Positions 39,648 to 49,500 of a DNA stretch of 64,000 nt are shown here, one piece after another. The translations under genes and the position numbers were made by a program. Location of the stretch: contig RDYN01000020.1 in assembly GCA_004293365.1 (NCBI GenBank), forward strand, positions 1 to 64,000, in the 5' to 3' direction. The stretch comes from Oscillatoriales cyanobacterium. Its GTDB lineage: Bacteria > Cyanobacteriota > Cyanobacteriia > Cyanobacteriales > Microcoleaceae. Below the pieces are notes generated by a model. It was not told the origin of the DNA and ran no database searches. It saw only the letters and a program-made list of their open reading frames with translations. Each line of letters begins with the position of its first letter. Within the stretch, counting starts at the first letter, position 1.

Positions 39648-40808
39648 TTAGTGTAATGGGCCTGCCATGATGACTTTGGCGATCGCATCTGTCACATCGG
39701 TTGGCTGTTCCTTCGCCAGTTGTTCGTACCACTGTTGTGTCACCTGCGGATCTTTACCGTGAATTTGTTCGGCACGCTGGCGAGCTTTTTCGACAACTGC
39801 ATTCGCCCGCTGCTTGCGCTCGGTTTCGTAGCGTTTGAGCCCGTATTCTACGCCTAAATTCGTGGTAGAAAGGTAGTTGCTGAGTACGAGTCCATCTTCC
39901 ATGGCTTGACAGCCTCCCTGGCCCAAATCCGGGCAGGTAGCGTGGGCGGAATCTCCCAGCAAAGCAACTCTACCGCGAACGTAGGAGTCGATCGGCCCTA
40001 CGTCGTGAATTTCCGGGCGGGCGACTGCTGCGGGATCGAATCTTTCTATCAACAATTGCACTGGTTCGGCCCAACCTTTAAAATGTTCTTTAAGTTCGGC
40101 TTTGTAATTGTCGGGATTGGCGGGAGTTCCTGTGGGTAAGGGAACATCGAAGAAAAAGTAAAATCGATCGCCCGCTACGGGCATCAATGAGGCGCGCTTG
40201 CAGTCGCCGACATAAATCGCCCAAGTATTTTGCGGCGCTAGTGCTTCATCTGCGGAAACTAGCCCGTTCCAGTTGATATAACCGCCGTATTTCGGCTGTA
40301 CTTCGCGGCCCAATACATAGGTGCGTAAAATTGAGCGAACGCCGTCAGCAGCCACCAGCAAATCGCCGCGCGCTTTGTCTCCGTTCTCAAAGATTGCAGT
40401 TACTCCGGTTGCGTCTTCTTCGACGGCAATACATTTGCGATCGAGCTTGACTTCTCCCTTAAAAGCTGCTAATAACATTTGTTGTAAATCGCGGCGGGCA
40501 ACCGGATAAGGACGCTGACCGACTTGTTGAATTAGCGGCATTAAATCGATGTCATTTAGCAGTTGGCCGATTTTGGTGCGGTATTCCATGCGCTCCATTT
40601 TTCCGCCTATTTTCGCCATGTTTTCGCCTAAACCGAGGCGGTTGAGCACTTTGACACCGTTCGACCACAGGGAGATGCCAGCCCCTACTGGACGCAGTTG
40701 TTTTACGCGATCGTAAATTTCAACTTCATAACCTGCTTGTTGTAGGGCGATACCCGCAGTTAAGCCGCCAATTCCGGCACCGATGATGACAACTTTTAAG
40801 TCGTGCAT
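39648..40808 (-). CDS. hpxO: FAD-dependent urate hydroxylase
   Basis: The 386-residue product is a class A flavoprotein monooxygenase with the dinucleotide fold VVIIGAGIGGLTAGIAL, the DG motif LLVAADGVRSILR and the FAD motif VALLGDSAHATCPDLGQGGC. The stretches RPVGAGISLWSNGVKVLNRL and QAMEDG match HpxO-type urate hydroxylases, which use NAD(P)H and oxygen to make 5-hydroxyisourate. The next gene, uraH, handles that product, strongly supporting the call. AGGAGAAACACAGA precedes the ATG. Cofactor-free uricase is not seen in the window. Confidence 0.9.
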   Translation of the reverse strand: MHDLKVVIIGAGIGGLTAGIALQQAGYEVEIYDRVKQLRPVGAGISLWSNGVKVLNRLGLGENMAKIGGKMERMEYRTKIGQLLNDIDLMPLIQQVGQRPYPVARRDLQQMLLAAFKGEVKLDRKCIAVEEDATGVTAIFENGDKARGDLLVAADGVRSILRTYVLGREVQPKYGGYINWNGLVSADEALAPQNTWAIYVGDCKRASLMPVAGDRFYFFFDVPLPTGTPANPDNYKAELKEHFKGWAEPVQLLIERFDPAAVARPEIHDVGPIDSYVRGRVALLGDSAHATCPDLGQGGCQAMEDGLVLSNYLSTTNLGVEYGLKRYETERKQRANAVVEKARQRAEQIHGKDPQVTQQWYEQLAKEQPTDVTDAIAKVIMAGPLH

Positions 40809-40948
40809 TCTGTGTTTCTCCTGCTGAATGACATCCTAATACCCTTTTAGATTTTAGAGTTGAGATTTTCGTATCAAGAATTACATCTGAAGTCGGTGCA
40901 TCAGATTGCATTTATATCGGGGCCAGTCAATCACCCGTAATACAAACA

Positions 40949-41008
40949 GGTTTCTAGTGAGGACTTTAGTCCTTCTTGGATTCGGACTAAAGTCCGTACT
41001 ACGAACCT
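40949..41008. repeat. short hairpin repeat between hpxO and the glycosyltransferase gene
   Basis: CTAGTGAGGACTTTAGTCC and GGACTAAAGTCCGTACTACG are partly complementary arms ending in AACC. It lies 42 bp beyond the stop of the glycosyltransferase gene. Confidence 0.75.
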
Positions 41009-41049
41009 GAAAAAAAACCAACTCACACACCCTACATATTAATTTGCAA

Positions 41050-42270
41050 TTATCCTAAAAATTTTGTTAATTCGCCGAGATTTTGCTGAATCGCATTTGT
41101 CCCGCGAATGTGAGACAGGGGAGAACCTCCGTACAAAAAACTATCCAAACTAACTTGATAATTTTGCTGTACCGCCAAATCCAGCCACAAATTCTTAAAT
41201 GCTGCTCCCGGTTTGTAGTCGGGAATGTTATGCTGGTAGTAGGGAAAACTGTCAATGCAAGTGTTAAAGAAGTTCTTGCGTCCGCAATGCTTTAAATACT
41301 GATATCGCGGTTTGAATTCAGTTTGATTTTGCAAGACTGTATAAATCGTATCGGCTAAGGATTCCGGATCGAATTTGGCGTAAAGACCCGCACCTTCCGG
41401 GAAAACAGGCGAGTTTCCTCGGGCGTATTGATTGAATTCTTCAAAACAAATTACTGGTACGTTGCAACTCATTGCTTCGGTAATTCCCCGGTTTTTGCCT
41501 TCGAGGAGGGAACCGAGAACGAATGCTTGCGCCCGCGAATAATAGTTAGGGATTTCTTGGTAGTAGTCAACTCGCGGCAGTAAGTTGATGTAGTCGGAGG
41601 GATTGCCTAAAATTTCCTCTACTTGATGCCATTCTTTTAAGGCGTACTCGTCGAGAGTTTTCAGGTTGTTAACATCAAATTCGTGACCGCTGACAACTGT
41701 TAATTTTATTGGTTTTTGCGGATACTTCTGGCGGTAAACTTTTAAGGCTTTGGCAATCGTTGGCAAGTTTTTTTCTTCGGAAATTCGGGCGACGGCGAGG
41801 AGTTCGATGTCTTTGGCGGGGACGTTTCGAGGGGAAATTAAGTATTCGTTGATGAAGTCTGTGTCTTGCAGCGGTATAATTGGTTTGTTGGCGCGATCGG
41901 GATATGTTTCGCGAAACCACTTTGCTCGCTGCGGGTTTTTGTATAAGCTGGAGTAGGCGTCGGCTATTGGTGCCCAGGAGTAGGAGGTTCCGGGGGAATA
42001 GGTGAAGGAATGAAATACTGAGGAAAGTTGGGGAAAGAGTTTGTTGATGAGTTCGACTCCTTCGCTGAAGTATATCCCTTTGATGAATTTTCCTTCGTAA
42101 GACAGTGGGGGAAGCAAGACGTAGAAACTGACTGTATCGAAGCGGTGGGGTTGGTCTTCAAATATCTCCCAGCTAAAGGCGTCTAAGTCTGCATAGATTT
42201 CGGCGATTGGTTTGTTGATGTGGGGGTTGCGTAAATAGGGTTTTTGGCGATCGTAGTTTCCGCGTACCAT
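41050..42270 (-). CDS. glycosyltransferase, GT4-like
   Basis: The 406-residue product shows a GT-B pattern: IELLAVARISEEKNLPTIAKAL starts the C-terminal nucleotide-sugar-binding half. SLLEGKNRGITEAMSCNVPVI carries the conserved E-x7-E-type motif, followed by a glycine- and aspartate-containing GLYAKFDPESLADTI. The N-terminal half (FYVLLPPLSYEGKFIKGIYFS) is less conserved. No signal peptide is seen. It probably transfers a sugar to an envelope polysaccharide or to a lipid; donor and acceptor cannot be told from sequence. No other sugar gene is adjacent. Confidence 0.75.
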   Translation of the reverse strand: MVRGNYDRQKPYLRNPHINKPIAEIYADLDAFSWEIFEDQPHRFDTVSFYVLLPPLSYEGKFIKGIYFSEGVELINKLFPQLSSVFHSFTYSPGTSYSWAPIADAYSSLYKNPQRAKWFRETYPDRANKPIIPLQDTDFINEYLISPRNVPAKDIELLAVARISEEKNLPTIAKALKVYRQKYPQKPIKLTVVSGHEFDVNNLKTLDEYALKEWHQVEEILGNPSDYINLLPRVDYYQEIPNYYSRAQAFVLGSLLEGKNRGITEAMSCNVPVICFEEFNQYARGNSPVFPEGAGLYAKFDPESLADTIYTVLQNQTEFKPRYQYLKHCGRKNFFNTCIDSFPYYQHNIPDYKPGAAFKNLWLDLAVQQNYQVSLDSFLYGGSPLSHIRGTNAIQQNLGELTKFLG

Positions 42271-42308
42271 AGATTTTTTTTGGTATAATTTTATAGCAAT
42301 GTTAAAGG

Positions 42309-42370
42309 TGTTGGTAGTGAGGACTTTAGTCCTCTAATTTTGATGAGGACTAAAGTCCTCACTACGAACC
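42309..42370. repeat. short hairpin repeat between glycosyltransferase and rsmI genes
   Basis: GGTAGTGAGGACTTTAGTCC and its complement GGACTAAAGTCCTCACTACG flank an 11-bp loop, one of the best-formed copies in the window. It lies 20 bp beyond the rsmI stop. Confidence 0.85.
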
Positions 42371-42390
42371 AATTTGATATTCAAAAGTCA

Positions 42391-43263
42391 TCAAGCGGGT
42401 TGTTCTGGTAATTCATTGTCGCCTATTGTGAGGGCTAGTTGGTAGATTTGGCGGCGGGGGAGGGATGTTTGTTGGGCTAGTTGGCGGCTGGCTTGGGAAC
42501 GACTTACTCCTTCTGCGATTAATGTTTGCAATTCTGCTTTGATGGCGTCTTCTGAAAAAATTGGTGCGTCTGTTTGGATGCCGGAAATCACTAGGGTAAA
42601 TTCTCCCTGGGGTTCGCGTGTGGTGTAAAGTTCGATCGCACTTTCCATACTACCGCGCCAAAACTCTTCGTGCATTTTCGTCAACTCCCGCGCCAGTACA
42701 ATCTGTCTGTCGCTTCCCAAGGTGTTTGCTAAATCTTGTAAAGTTTGCCGCAATCGGTGCGGAGATTCGTATAAGATAATAGTGCGCGATTCTATTTGCA
42801 AACTTTCTAAACTCCGCTGGCGTTCTTGACCTTTGGTGGGTAAAAATCCTTCAAACACAAATCTGTCTGTAGGTAATCCCGATGCACTTATCCCAACTAT
42901 ACAAGCGCTCGGGCCGGGAATCGGAATAATGTTAATATTAGCATCGGCGCAGGCTTTGACTAATTCGTATCCGGGGTCAGAAATTCCCGGCATTCCGGCG
43001 TCGGTGACGAGGGCGATACTTTTTCCTAACAGCAGTTTGTCGATTAATTCCGGGAGTCGTTGCTGTTGGTTGTGTTCGTGATAGCTGATTTGGGGCGTTT
43101 TGATTTGAAAGTGGTGCAAAAGTTTGCCTGTGTGGCGCGTGTCTTCGGCGGCGATGAAGTCTGCTGTTTGCAAAATTCGGATGGCGCGATATGTCATGTC
43201 TTCGAGGTTGCCGATCGGCGTTCCGACAATGTACAGTGTTCCTGTATTGGGATTTGGCTGCAT
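42391..43263 (-). CDS. rsmI: 16S rRNA (cytidine-1402-2'-O)-methyltransferase
   Basis: The 290-residue product has the tetrapyrrole-methylase-like fold of RsmI: GTLYIVGTPIGNLEDMTYRA, AEDTRHTGKLL, SLVTDAGMPGISDPGYELV, PIPGPSACIVGISASGLPTD and LYESPHRLRQTL are all diagnostic. It methylates C1402 of 16S rRNA with S-adenosylmethionine. I start at MQPNPNTGTLY; an upstream extension of 18 residues lacks family support. C-terminal length is normal. Confidence 0.94.
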   Translation of the reverse strand: MQPNPNTGTLYIVGTPIGNLEDMTYRAIRILQTADFIAAEDTRHTGKLLHHFQIKTPQISYHEHNQQQRLPELIDKLLLGKSIALVTDAGMPGISDPGYELVKACADANINIIPIPGPSACIVGISASGLPTDRFVFEGFLPTKGQERQRSLESLQIESRTIILYESPHRLRQTLQDLANTLGSDRQIVLARELTKMHEEFWRGSMESAIELYTTREPQGEFTLVISGIQTDAPIFSEDAIKAELQTLIAEGVSRSQASRQLAQQTSLPRRQIYQLALTIGDNELPEQPA

Positions 43264-43365
43264 TTTTTTGATATTTTTTATTTTTAACCGCAGATAGAAC
43301 ACGGGCGGGACGCCCATGCCACAGATTTAAGAACCAATATCACAAGAAAAAATGTCAGAGAGATT

Positions 43366-44229
43366 ATGAAGACTGGATTGTTTTTGGGATTGGCGACTTT
43401 GGATTTAGTTTATTTAGCCTCCAAGCCTCCGGGGGAAAATCAGAAGGTTGTCGCTGTTGATTCTACCATTGCTGCGGGCGGGCCGGCGACAAATGCTGCT
43501 GTGGCTTTTAGCGGTTTGGGGAATGCGGCGGTGTTGGCGGGGGTTTTGGGTACTCACGCGATCGCCCAATTAATCCGTGCAGACTTAGCGGAGTACAATG
43601 TCAGGATAATTGATTTGCAGCCCGGGCGATCGCACTCGCCGCCAGTCTCCTCGATTATCGTAACTCAACAAACGGGCGATCGGGCAGTAATCTCAGTCAA
43701 TGCTACTAAATCCCAGGTTGACAGCCAAGCAATTAACCCCGATATTTTAACATCAGTTAATATCATACTCTTTGACGGACATCAAATCCCAGTCAGCCAA
43801 GAAATCGCTCAACTCGCCCAATCAAAAAACATTCCAATCGTCCTTGATGGCGGCAGTTGGAAACCCGGATTAGAAAAAATATTGCCCTGCGTTGAATGGG
43901 TTGTATGTTCGGAAAACTTTCATCCACCAGACTGCCACAATTCCCAGCAAATCTTTGCTTATCTCTCAGCAGCCGGAATTCCCAACATAGCCATCACCCG
44001 CGGCGAAAAACCGATTCAATACTTCAGCAACGGTTGTTTCGGCAGTTTAGAAGTGCCTCAAATTCAAGCCGCAGACACTTTAGGCGGCGGCGACATCTTT
44101 CACGGTGCTTTCTGTCACTACATTTTACAAAAAAACTTTACAAATGCCCTAACCGCCGCAGCTAAAGTAGCTTCCCATTCCTGCAAATATTTCGGAACCC
44201 GCCAATGGATAAAAAATCTGCAACCTTAA
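43366..44229 (+). CDS. PfkB-family carbohydrate kinase
   Basis: The 287-residue product is a ribokinase-type kinase: IAAGGPATNAAVAFSGLG at the substrate end and DTLGGGDIFHGAFCHYIL near the C-terminus, where the family consensus is DTxGAGDxFxGA. The catalytic aspartate is kept although the first Ala of that motif is Gly. It should phosphorylate a sugar or nucleoside using ATP; substrate unknown. It is divergent from rsmI with about 100 bp between them. Confidence 0.85.
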   Translation: MKTGLFLGLATLDLVYLASKPPGENQKVVAVDSTIAAGGPATNAAVAFSGLGNAAVLAGVLGTHAIAQLIRADLAEYNVRIIDLQPGRSHSPPVSSIIVTQQTGDRAVISVNATKSQVDSQAINPDILTSVNIILFDGHQIPVSQEIAQLAQSKNIPIVLDGGSWKPGLEKILPCVEWVVCSENFHPPDCHNSQQIFAYLSAAGIPNIAITRGEKPIQYFSNGCFGSLEVPQIQAADTLGGGDIFHGAFCHYILQKNFTNALTAAAKVASHSCKYFGTRQWIKNLQP

Positions 44230-44473
44230 CTTTAAATTAACAAAAAAATCCGGACAAAAGCGATCGCACCCCGAAAACTCAAATAGCCAACACTCATTAA
44301 GCTAAAATAGTCACAGCAACCCTTTCAAAATTTGTAAACTCCTCTCCTCTCTTCCTTCGCGCCCTTTGCGTCTTCGCGGTTCGCAAAAAAAATTCACAAA
44401 TCCAACCAGATTGCTATATTAGTTAAGCAACTTCAAGCAAAACAAAACCACCCCAAAACAAAACACTCCAATC

Positions 44474-45607
44474 ATGCCTGACACCCAACCCCTAACCATC
44501 ACACTTCCCCCTTTGCGGATTACCCTAACCGAACAACAACAGGTTAATCTAGAATGGCTGACGCAAAACTTGCCCAATCTACTCGCAGCAGCGCCAAGCA
44601 AACCAGAAGTCCCCGACTACCTGAAACAGTGGGTGGCGGCCAACAAATTATTAAATCTACCAGATGCAGACATCATTCAAGGCTTGATAAATACAGGCAT
44701 TGATGCTGAAACAGCAACCGCAGAAGTTACGGCCATATCCTCTCATCCGTACTTCCAAGCAGGCAGCCATTACGCGCAGTTATTGCAGAAACTGGAATCG
44801 CAACTCACCATCAACAATCAATTAGCAGCCCTTTCTTCCAAGTTTGGCACAATCGAACGCAAAAGCAGCCTTTCTAGAGAGTATTTTTTAGAAAATTATT
44901 ACGCTAAAAATACTCCGGTAATTATTACCAACATCATGCACAACTGGAAAGCATTGCAGTTGTGGACGCCGGAGTATTTGCAGGAAAAATACGGCGATGC
45001 AGAGGTGGAAATTCAAGCCAACCGCAATTCTGACCCGGATTATGAAATTAAGATACACAACCACAAAAAAACTGTTCAGTTCCGCGAATATATAGATATG
45101 GTCGTCAACGGCGGCCCTAGCAACGACTGCTACATGGTTGCTAACAACCAAACTCTGGAAAGAGAGGAATTTAAACCACTATTCAACGACTTTGAAATTT
45201 TTCCAGAATATCTGACTCCCGACGATACCAAAGGCAGAGTTTTCTTTTGGTTTGGCCCGAAAGGTACAATTACACCGCTACATCACGACCCAGTTAACTT
45301 GGTTTTAGCACAGGTCTCTGGACGCAAACTGATTAAGTTGATTTGTCCGCAGCAAACACCTCTGCTTTACAATCATGTCGGAGTTTTCAGCAAGGTTGAC
45401 GGTGAAAATCCTGACTATGACAAATATCCGCTTTACAGAAATGCGAAAATCATTGAGGTGATTTTGGAACCGGGAGAGGTTATCTTTATTCCTGTGGGTT
45501 GGTGGCATCACGTAAAGTCGCTGGATGTGAGTATTTCAGTTTCGTTTACTAATTTTGTGTTTCCCAATTATTACGAATGGAAATATCCTCATATTAATTG
45601 GTCGTAG
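44474..45607 (+). CDS. JmjC/cupin-like Fe(II)-2-oxoglutarate oxygenase
   Basis: The 377-residue product carries a cupin_8/JmjC-like domain in its C-terminal two thirds. It has FLENYYAKNTPVIITNIM (start of the domain), WFGPKGTITPLHHDPVNLV with the H-x-D metal pair near residue 270, and PVGWWHHVKSLDVSIS with the distal histidine. The first 120 residues are helical and unassigned. Such enzymes hydroxylate protein or small-molecule substrates; target unknown. The leader contains a repeat related to those at 200 and 10.1 kb. Confidence 0.84.
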   Translation: MPDTQPLTITLPPLRITLTEQQQVNLEWLTQNLPNLLAAAPSKPEVPDYLKQWVAANKLLNLPDADIIQGLINTGIDAETATAEVTAISSHPYFQAGSHYAQLLQKLESQLTINNQLAALSSKFGTIERKSSLSREYFLENYYAKNTPVIITNIMHNWKALQLWTPEYLQEKYGDAEVEIQANRNSDPDYEIKIHNHKKTVQFREYIDMVVNGGPSNDCYMVANNQTLEREEFKPLFNDFEIFPEYLTPDDTKGRVFFWFGPKGTITPLHHDPVNLVLAQVSGRKLIKLICPQQTPLLYNHVGVFSKVDGENPDYDKYPLYRNAKIIEVILEPGEVIFIPVGWWHHVKSLDVSISVSFTNFVFPNYYEWKYPHINWS

Positions 45608-45783
45608 GTTGGGGTTCGCTGCACAAAAACAATCCCAAAATTCTGTAGATACTGTCTTGACAAGTCAAGAAGGGCGATCGCATAATTGGGGTCGAAAGGC
45701 TTTTGGGACTTGAAAACCCCAAAAGCCAAATGCACCAACTTCCTCATCACACCACCAATCACCTGCATTTTGACGCCAGCCAC
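45589..45783 (-). pseudogene. C-terminal remnant of an IS110-like transposase
   Basis: Translating the minus strand gives AGVKMQVIGGVMRKLVHLAF followed by GVFKSQKPFDPNYAIAL, the typical IS110-family C-terminus. The N-terminal and catalytic parts are missing. About 100 bp match the first 105 bp of the window in inverted orientation. Here the ancestral stop is altered, so the frame runs on to a chance stop in the cupin gene's last bases. Confidence 0.65.
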
Positions 45784-45972
45784 GATCCAATAATCCTGTA
45801 CTCATCGCTTTCAGTATTACAAATTAAATAACTTACAATTTTAATTGTTATTGTGGGACGGGCGGGACGCCCATCCTACTTTCAAGAGTGGAACTTATTT
45901 AATTCTCATTCCTAATTACAACGTCTTGTCGTCCTTTATCTCTATCAGAACTTTAGAAAAATGGTATTAGCG

Positions 45973-46416
45973 CTACAAAATCGTTAAATAGGTTTCGGTG
46001 GGACTGATGGGTAAAGGTTTCAAGATTTGATTTTGCAAGTCTATTTCCAATCCCAATGATTCTAAAGGTATGACACCCAAAAGTGCATCATTGCCTCCCG
46101 GTAACTCCAAGCACTCGAAAGTGCCTTCCCGGTCAAACATTGATATTTTGGCATCTTGAAAAATGCGGGCTTTGCCAATACCCATTGCTGTTGCTACGTC
46201 TACTTCTTTGAGCAGTTTTAGTCCCAGTTTGGCGATCGCCTCTTTTGGCAGACACAAGGTAGTAGCCCCTGTGTCCACCAATACGTTTTTGAGGACGATC
46301 GACCGAATTTCTTCTTCCGATCTCACCCCCGCTTCTGCCAAGATTTGGTCGGCTCGATTAATGATTGTCAGAGTGGCAAAAACTTTTCCCATTTGATTGT
46401 TGCTTTGAATTTGCAT
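45973..46416 (-). CDS. retroviral-type aspartyl protease-like protein
   Basis: The 147-residue product contains VLVDTGATTLCLP, the active-site motif (D-T/S-G-A) of retropepsin-like aspartyl proteases, followed by the ALLGVIPLESLGLEIDL segment typical of cyanobacterial clan AA proteins. With a single active-site triad it must dimerise to work. Start MQIQSNNQMGK is well supported by AGGAGG five bases upstream. No signal peptide. Substrate unknown. Confidence 0.82.
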   Translation of the reverse strand: MQIQSNNQMGKVFATLTIINRADQILAEAGVRSEEEIRSIVLKNVLVDTGATTLCLPKEAIAKLGLKLLKEVDVATAMGIGKARIFQDAKISMFDREGTFECLELPGGNDALLGVIPLESLGLEIDLQNQILKPLPISPTETYLTIL

Positions 46417-46485
46417 AGTTGCCTCCTGCGGTAGCGGCGGAGTATTACCTACTTTAATTATAACTTATATGCGGAGCGATCGCAC

Positions 46486-46545
46486 AGGTTCGTAGTGAGG
46501 ACTTTAGTCCGCATGAAGAAGGACTAAAGTCCTCACTACGAACCT
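46486..46545. repeat. short hairpin repeat between aspartyl-protease and binding-protein genes
   Basis: AGGTTCGTAGTGAGGACTTT and its complement AAAGTCCTCACTACGAACCT form about 19 paired bases with a 21-bp centre. It lies between minus-strand genes. Confidence 0.85.
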
Positions 46546-46678
46546 AAGATAATAATTTTAATGCTGATATTTACTTATATATATGGCGGCACGGATTTCC
46601 ATTATTTAATGATATGTCAAGTTGCAAAAAAAAGCAAGGGGCGAACTAAAAAAAAGTTGCCCCAGCTTTAATAAAAAA

Positions 46679-47962
46679 CTATCTTTGATTCCAAGCCGTA
46701 GCCGCATCAGCCACAGCTTGCTCTACTGGTTTTTCGCCTAACATTGCCGCTTGCAAATTGTCATAAATTGCCTTTTGCAACTTCTTAACATCCTTGAGAG
46801 GCGGAATCAACAACTCAGCTTTGTCCAACCCAGAAGCGCTGATAATCCTAGCTCGATCGCTCGAAGCAGCATCGGCAGGAGCGCTCTTAAAATAACCGTC
46901 CTGCAAAGTCTCAACCGTGGAAGGCAAAACATTAGCAGCCTTCGCAAAAGCCAACTGATTTTGAGAATTAGTTACGTACAAAGCAAACTTGACAGCATCA
47001 TCAGGGCGCTTGCTGTCGCGGGGCACAACTAAATTCATTACTGCCACAGTTTTCTTGCCAGTTTCTCCGGTAATTTGAGGTGCAGCAGTTGAAACAGCAC
47101 CTATACTCGGAGCATTCTCAGAAATTGCCTTTAAAAACTGAGGCCCGGAACCCAACAAAGCAGTTTCTCCAGCTTGATAAAGCTCGATCGCCCTGCGGTG
47201 TCCCTGCACCAAAACATCCTGCGGTAACAGCCCGCCCTTGTACAAATCAACCCAATACTGAAAAACAGCTTTGCCCTTAGCTGTATTAAAAGCAGCCTTG
47301 CCTTGAGCATCCACCAAAGGCACGCCCATCTGCACGAAAGATTGCAACACTTCCGCCGAATCTTCCGGTACAAAAGTCGCAAAAAAAGCAAACTTACCAG
47401 TTTTCTCTTTTACCTGTTTTGCAACAGTTGCCAACTCGGCATAGGTAGCCGGAGGCTTGGTAATTCCAGCTTTTTTAAACAATTCCGTATTGTAAATAGT
47501 TACAGGAGTTGTAAGATACCAAGGAATGCCAAAAGTCTTGCCATCGAGCACGCTAGCTTTCCAGATATTTGGCAGATAGCTCGATCGCACTTGCTGCGAA
47601 ATCCGAGAGTCCAAATCCAGCCAAGCATTGCGCCCCGCCAACAGCGAAGCAAAATCCGGATTCAGGTTCACCACATCCGGCGCAGTTTTTGCCGATACAG
47701 CCCCCAAAATCTTGCTTTCCATCGCCGACCAAGGCACGTCCACCCAGCGCACCTTCACGCCCGGATTTTCCGCTTCAAAACCGGCGATCGTCTTGTTGAA
47801 ATACTCAGTAAACTGAGGTTGAAGTTGCATAGTCCAAAACTCGATCGCGTTCGCATTATTGGTCTGGGAATTCACGGCCGGCTTGTTGCAACTGACCACC
47901 GCAGCTAGCATCAGCCCCACCAGCCCAAACACAGCGAACAGTTGCCAAGATTTACGTTTCAT
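46679..47962 (-). CDS. extracellular solute-binding lipoprotein (family 1, sugar ABC transporter)
   Basis: The 427-residue product has a signal peptide with a probable lipobox (GLMLAAVVSC) and a mature start CNKPAVNSQ. Its body shows IEFWTMQLQPQF, a family-1 substrate-binding pattern, ending with KALEKAIYDNLQ-like helices and TAWNQR. It should capture a sugar or sugar-like solute in the periplasm for an ABC importer. Permease and ATPase genes are not adjacent, so the partner transporter is elsewhere. Substrate unassigned. Confidence 0.88.
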   Translation of the reverse strand: MKRKSWQLFAVFGLVGLMLAAVVSCNKPAVNSQTNNANAIEFWTMQLQPQFTEYFNKTIAGFEAENPGVKVRWVDVPWSAMESKILGAVSAKTAPDVVNLNPDFASLLAGRNAWLDLDSRISQQVRSSYLPNIWKASVLDGKTFGIPWYLTTPVTIYNTELFKKAGITKPPATYAELATVAKQVKEKTGKFAFFATFVPEDSAEVLQSFVQMGVPLVDAQGKAAFNTAKGKAVFQYWVDLYKGGLLPQDVLVQGHRRAIELYQAGETALLGSGPQFLKAISENAPSIGAVSTAAPQITGETGKKTVAVMNLVVPRDSKRPDDAVKFALYVTNSQNQLAFAKAANVLPSTVETLQDGYFKSAPADAASSDRARIISASGLDKAELLIPPLKDVKKLQKAIYDNLQAAMLGEKPVEQAVADAATAWNQR

Positions 47963-48405
47963 AGAATTTAATTTGAGAATCAGGGTTAGCTAGGGAGAAA
48001 AGAAGCATCGCTCTCTGACAGCCCTCCAGGGCTCAACCGCGAGAGTTTGGTATGCGGGCTTTCAGAGGGAGAGAGTCGGTTTTGCTGCACAATCGGCAGG
48101 TTCGTAGTGAGGAATGCGAGTCCTTCTTCCTGAGGACTAAAGTCCGAAGGATCAAACCCAGGTTTTCGGTCGATCGAGCTTAAATTTGTTGACATTCGCC
48201 GCAGAATAGCTATTGTCAAGTAAATTGGATAGCATAAAATCGGAACTGGCGATCGCGCCACAAAGACTGTGCAGCGCCCAAGCAGGCGGGATACCCAGAT
48301 TACAGTATGGGTGGCAGTTGGAAACCGAACCTCCAACAGCCAACGGCTGAATCAGGCTGGCCAACTACAACATAAAAAAATAGCAACTACCGGCGACCCA
48401 ATCCT
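47963..48405. other. intergenic region before pilM with a hairpin repeat
   Basis: Bases 48098-48159 hold a diverged copy of the short hairpin family (TTCGTAGTGAGGAATGCGAG on the left, GAGGACTAAAGTCCGAAGG on the right). The rest should contain the divergent promoters of the binding-protein gene and the pil operon. I see no gene. Confidence 0.65.
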
Positions 48406-49500
48406 ATGGTTAACTTTTTCAAAGGTCTACTTTCCCAACGCCAGCCTGGAATCGGGATCGAAATAGCCCCAGACCGCATCAACATCATTCAGCTCGAAAA
48501 GAAAGCTCAAGCATTAAAATTGGGCCTCCTAGCCTCCACAGAAGTACCAGAAGACATCATACAAGAAGGGCAAATAGTCGATCCGCCGGGAATGGCAGAA
48601 CTAATACGCACCCTGATGGCTGAAAACAAAATCAAAGCCAAGAAAGTAGCCACCGCCATTCCCGGCCGCGAAGCCGTGATCAGGCTAATTCCAGTTCCCG
48701 CAGAGCTCAACGAAGAAGAACTCCGGGATTACATGAACGCAGAAGCAGGGCTGTACTTGCCGTTTCCCAGAGAAGACGCCGACGTAGACTATCAAAAAAT
48801 AGGCCTATTTGTAGATGACGACGGCGTAGAAAAAGTGCAAGTCGTATTAGTTGCAACCCGCAGAGAAGTTACCGATACATACATCGAAACCTTCAAAGAA
48901 GCCGGACTGGATATAGACGTGTTAGAAGTAACCAGCTTTGCTCTGATCCGCACCCTCAAAGACCAACTGCAACAATTTTCCTCCCAAGAAGCAGCAGTCC
49001 TCACCGACATAGAATTTGACAGTACCGAGTTAGCTATAGTAGTGGACGGCATACCGCAATTTAACCGTACCATCCCGATCGGCACCTACCAAATCCAGAC
49101 CGCCCTCAACCAAGCCATGAACCTGCCTCCCACCAGAGACACCAGCGAACTGCAAGGCATGACCCTGCCAGTCACAGACACAATGGGCGCCTCGGGAGAC
49201 ACCAATCCCGGCACCAATGCGATGATTAAAGTATTGGGAGAACTAGCAGACGAACTGCGCCGTTCAGTAGACTTTTACCTCAACCAGAGCGAAGAACTCG
49301 AAGTAGCGCAACTGCTGCTAGCAGGGCCAGGAGCTGCGATCGGCAAACTCGACGAATTTTTCATGCAAAGATTAAGCTTGCCGGCATCTCAAGTAGACCC
49401 AATCGAAACCCTAGGACTAGAAATCAGCGAAGAAATTAGCCCAGAACAGCGAGCAGGCTTAGGAGTCGCCTTAGGTTTAGGACTCAGGGAGGTTATGTGA
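48406..49500 (+). CDS. pilM: type IV pilus assembly protein PilM
   Basis: The 364-residue product is an actin-like ATPase-fold protein: IGIEIAPDRINIIQLEKK (phosphate-1 motif), AIPGREAVIRLIPVPAELNE, AVLTDIEFDSTELAIVVDG (phosphate-2 motif) and LLLAGPGAAIGKLDEFF. PilM sits in the cytoplasm and binds the N-terminus of PilN. It is first in the pilM-pilN-pilO-pilQ order. Ends in DPIETLGLEISEE and GVALGLGLREVM. Confidence 0.93.
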   Translation: MVNFFKGLLSQRQPGIGIEIAPDRINIIQLEKKAQALKLGLLASTEVPEDIIQEGQIVDPPGMAELIRTLMAENKIKAKKVATAIPGREAVIRLIPVPAELNEEELRDYMNAEAGLYLPFPREDADVDYQKIGLFVDDDGVEKVQVVLVATRREVTDTYIETFKEAGLDIDVLEVTSFALIRTLKDQLQQFSSQEAAVLTDIEFDSTELAIVVDGIPQFNRTIPIGTYQIQTALNQAMNLPPTRDTSELQGMTLPVTDTMGASGDTNPGTNAMIKVLGELADELRRSVDFYLNQSEELEVAQLLLAGPGAAIGKLDEFFMQRLSLPASQVDPIETLGLEISEEISPEQRAGLGVALGLGLREVM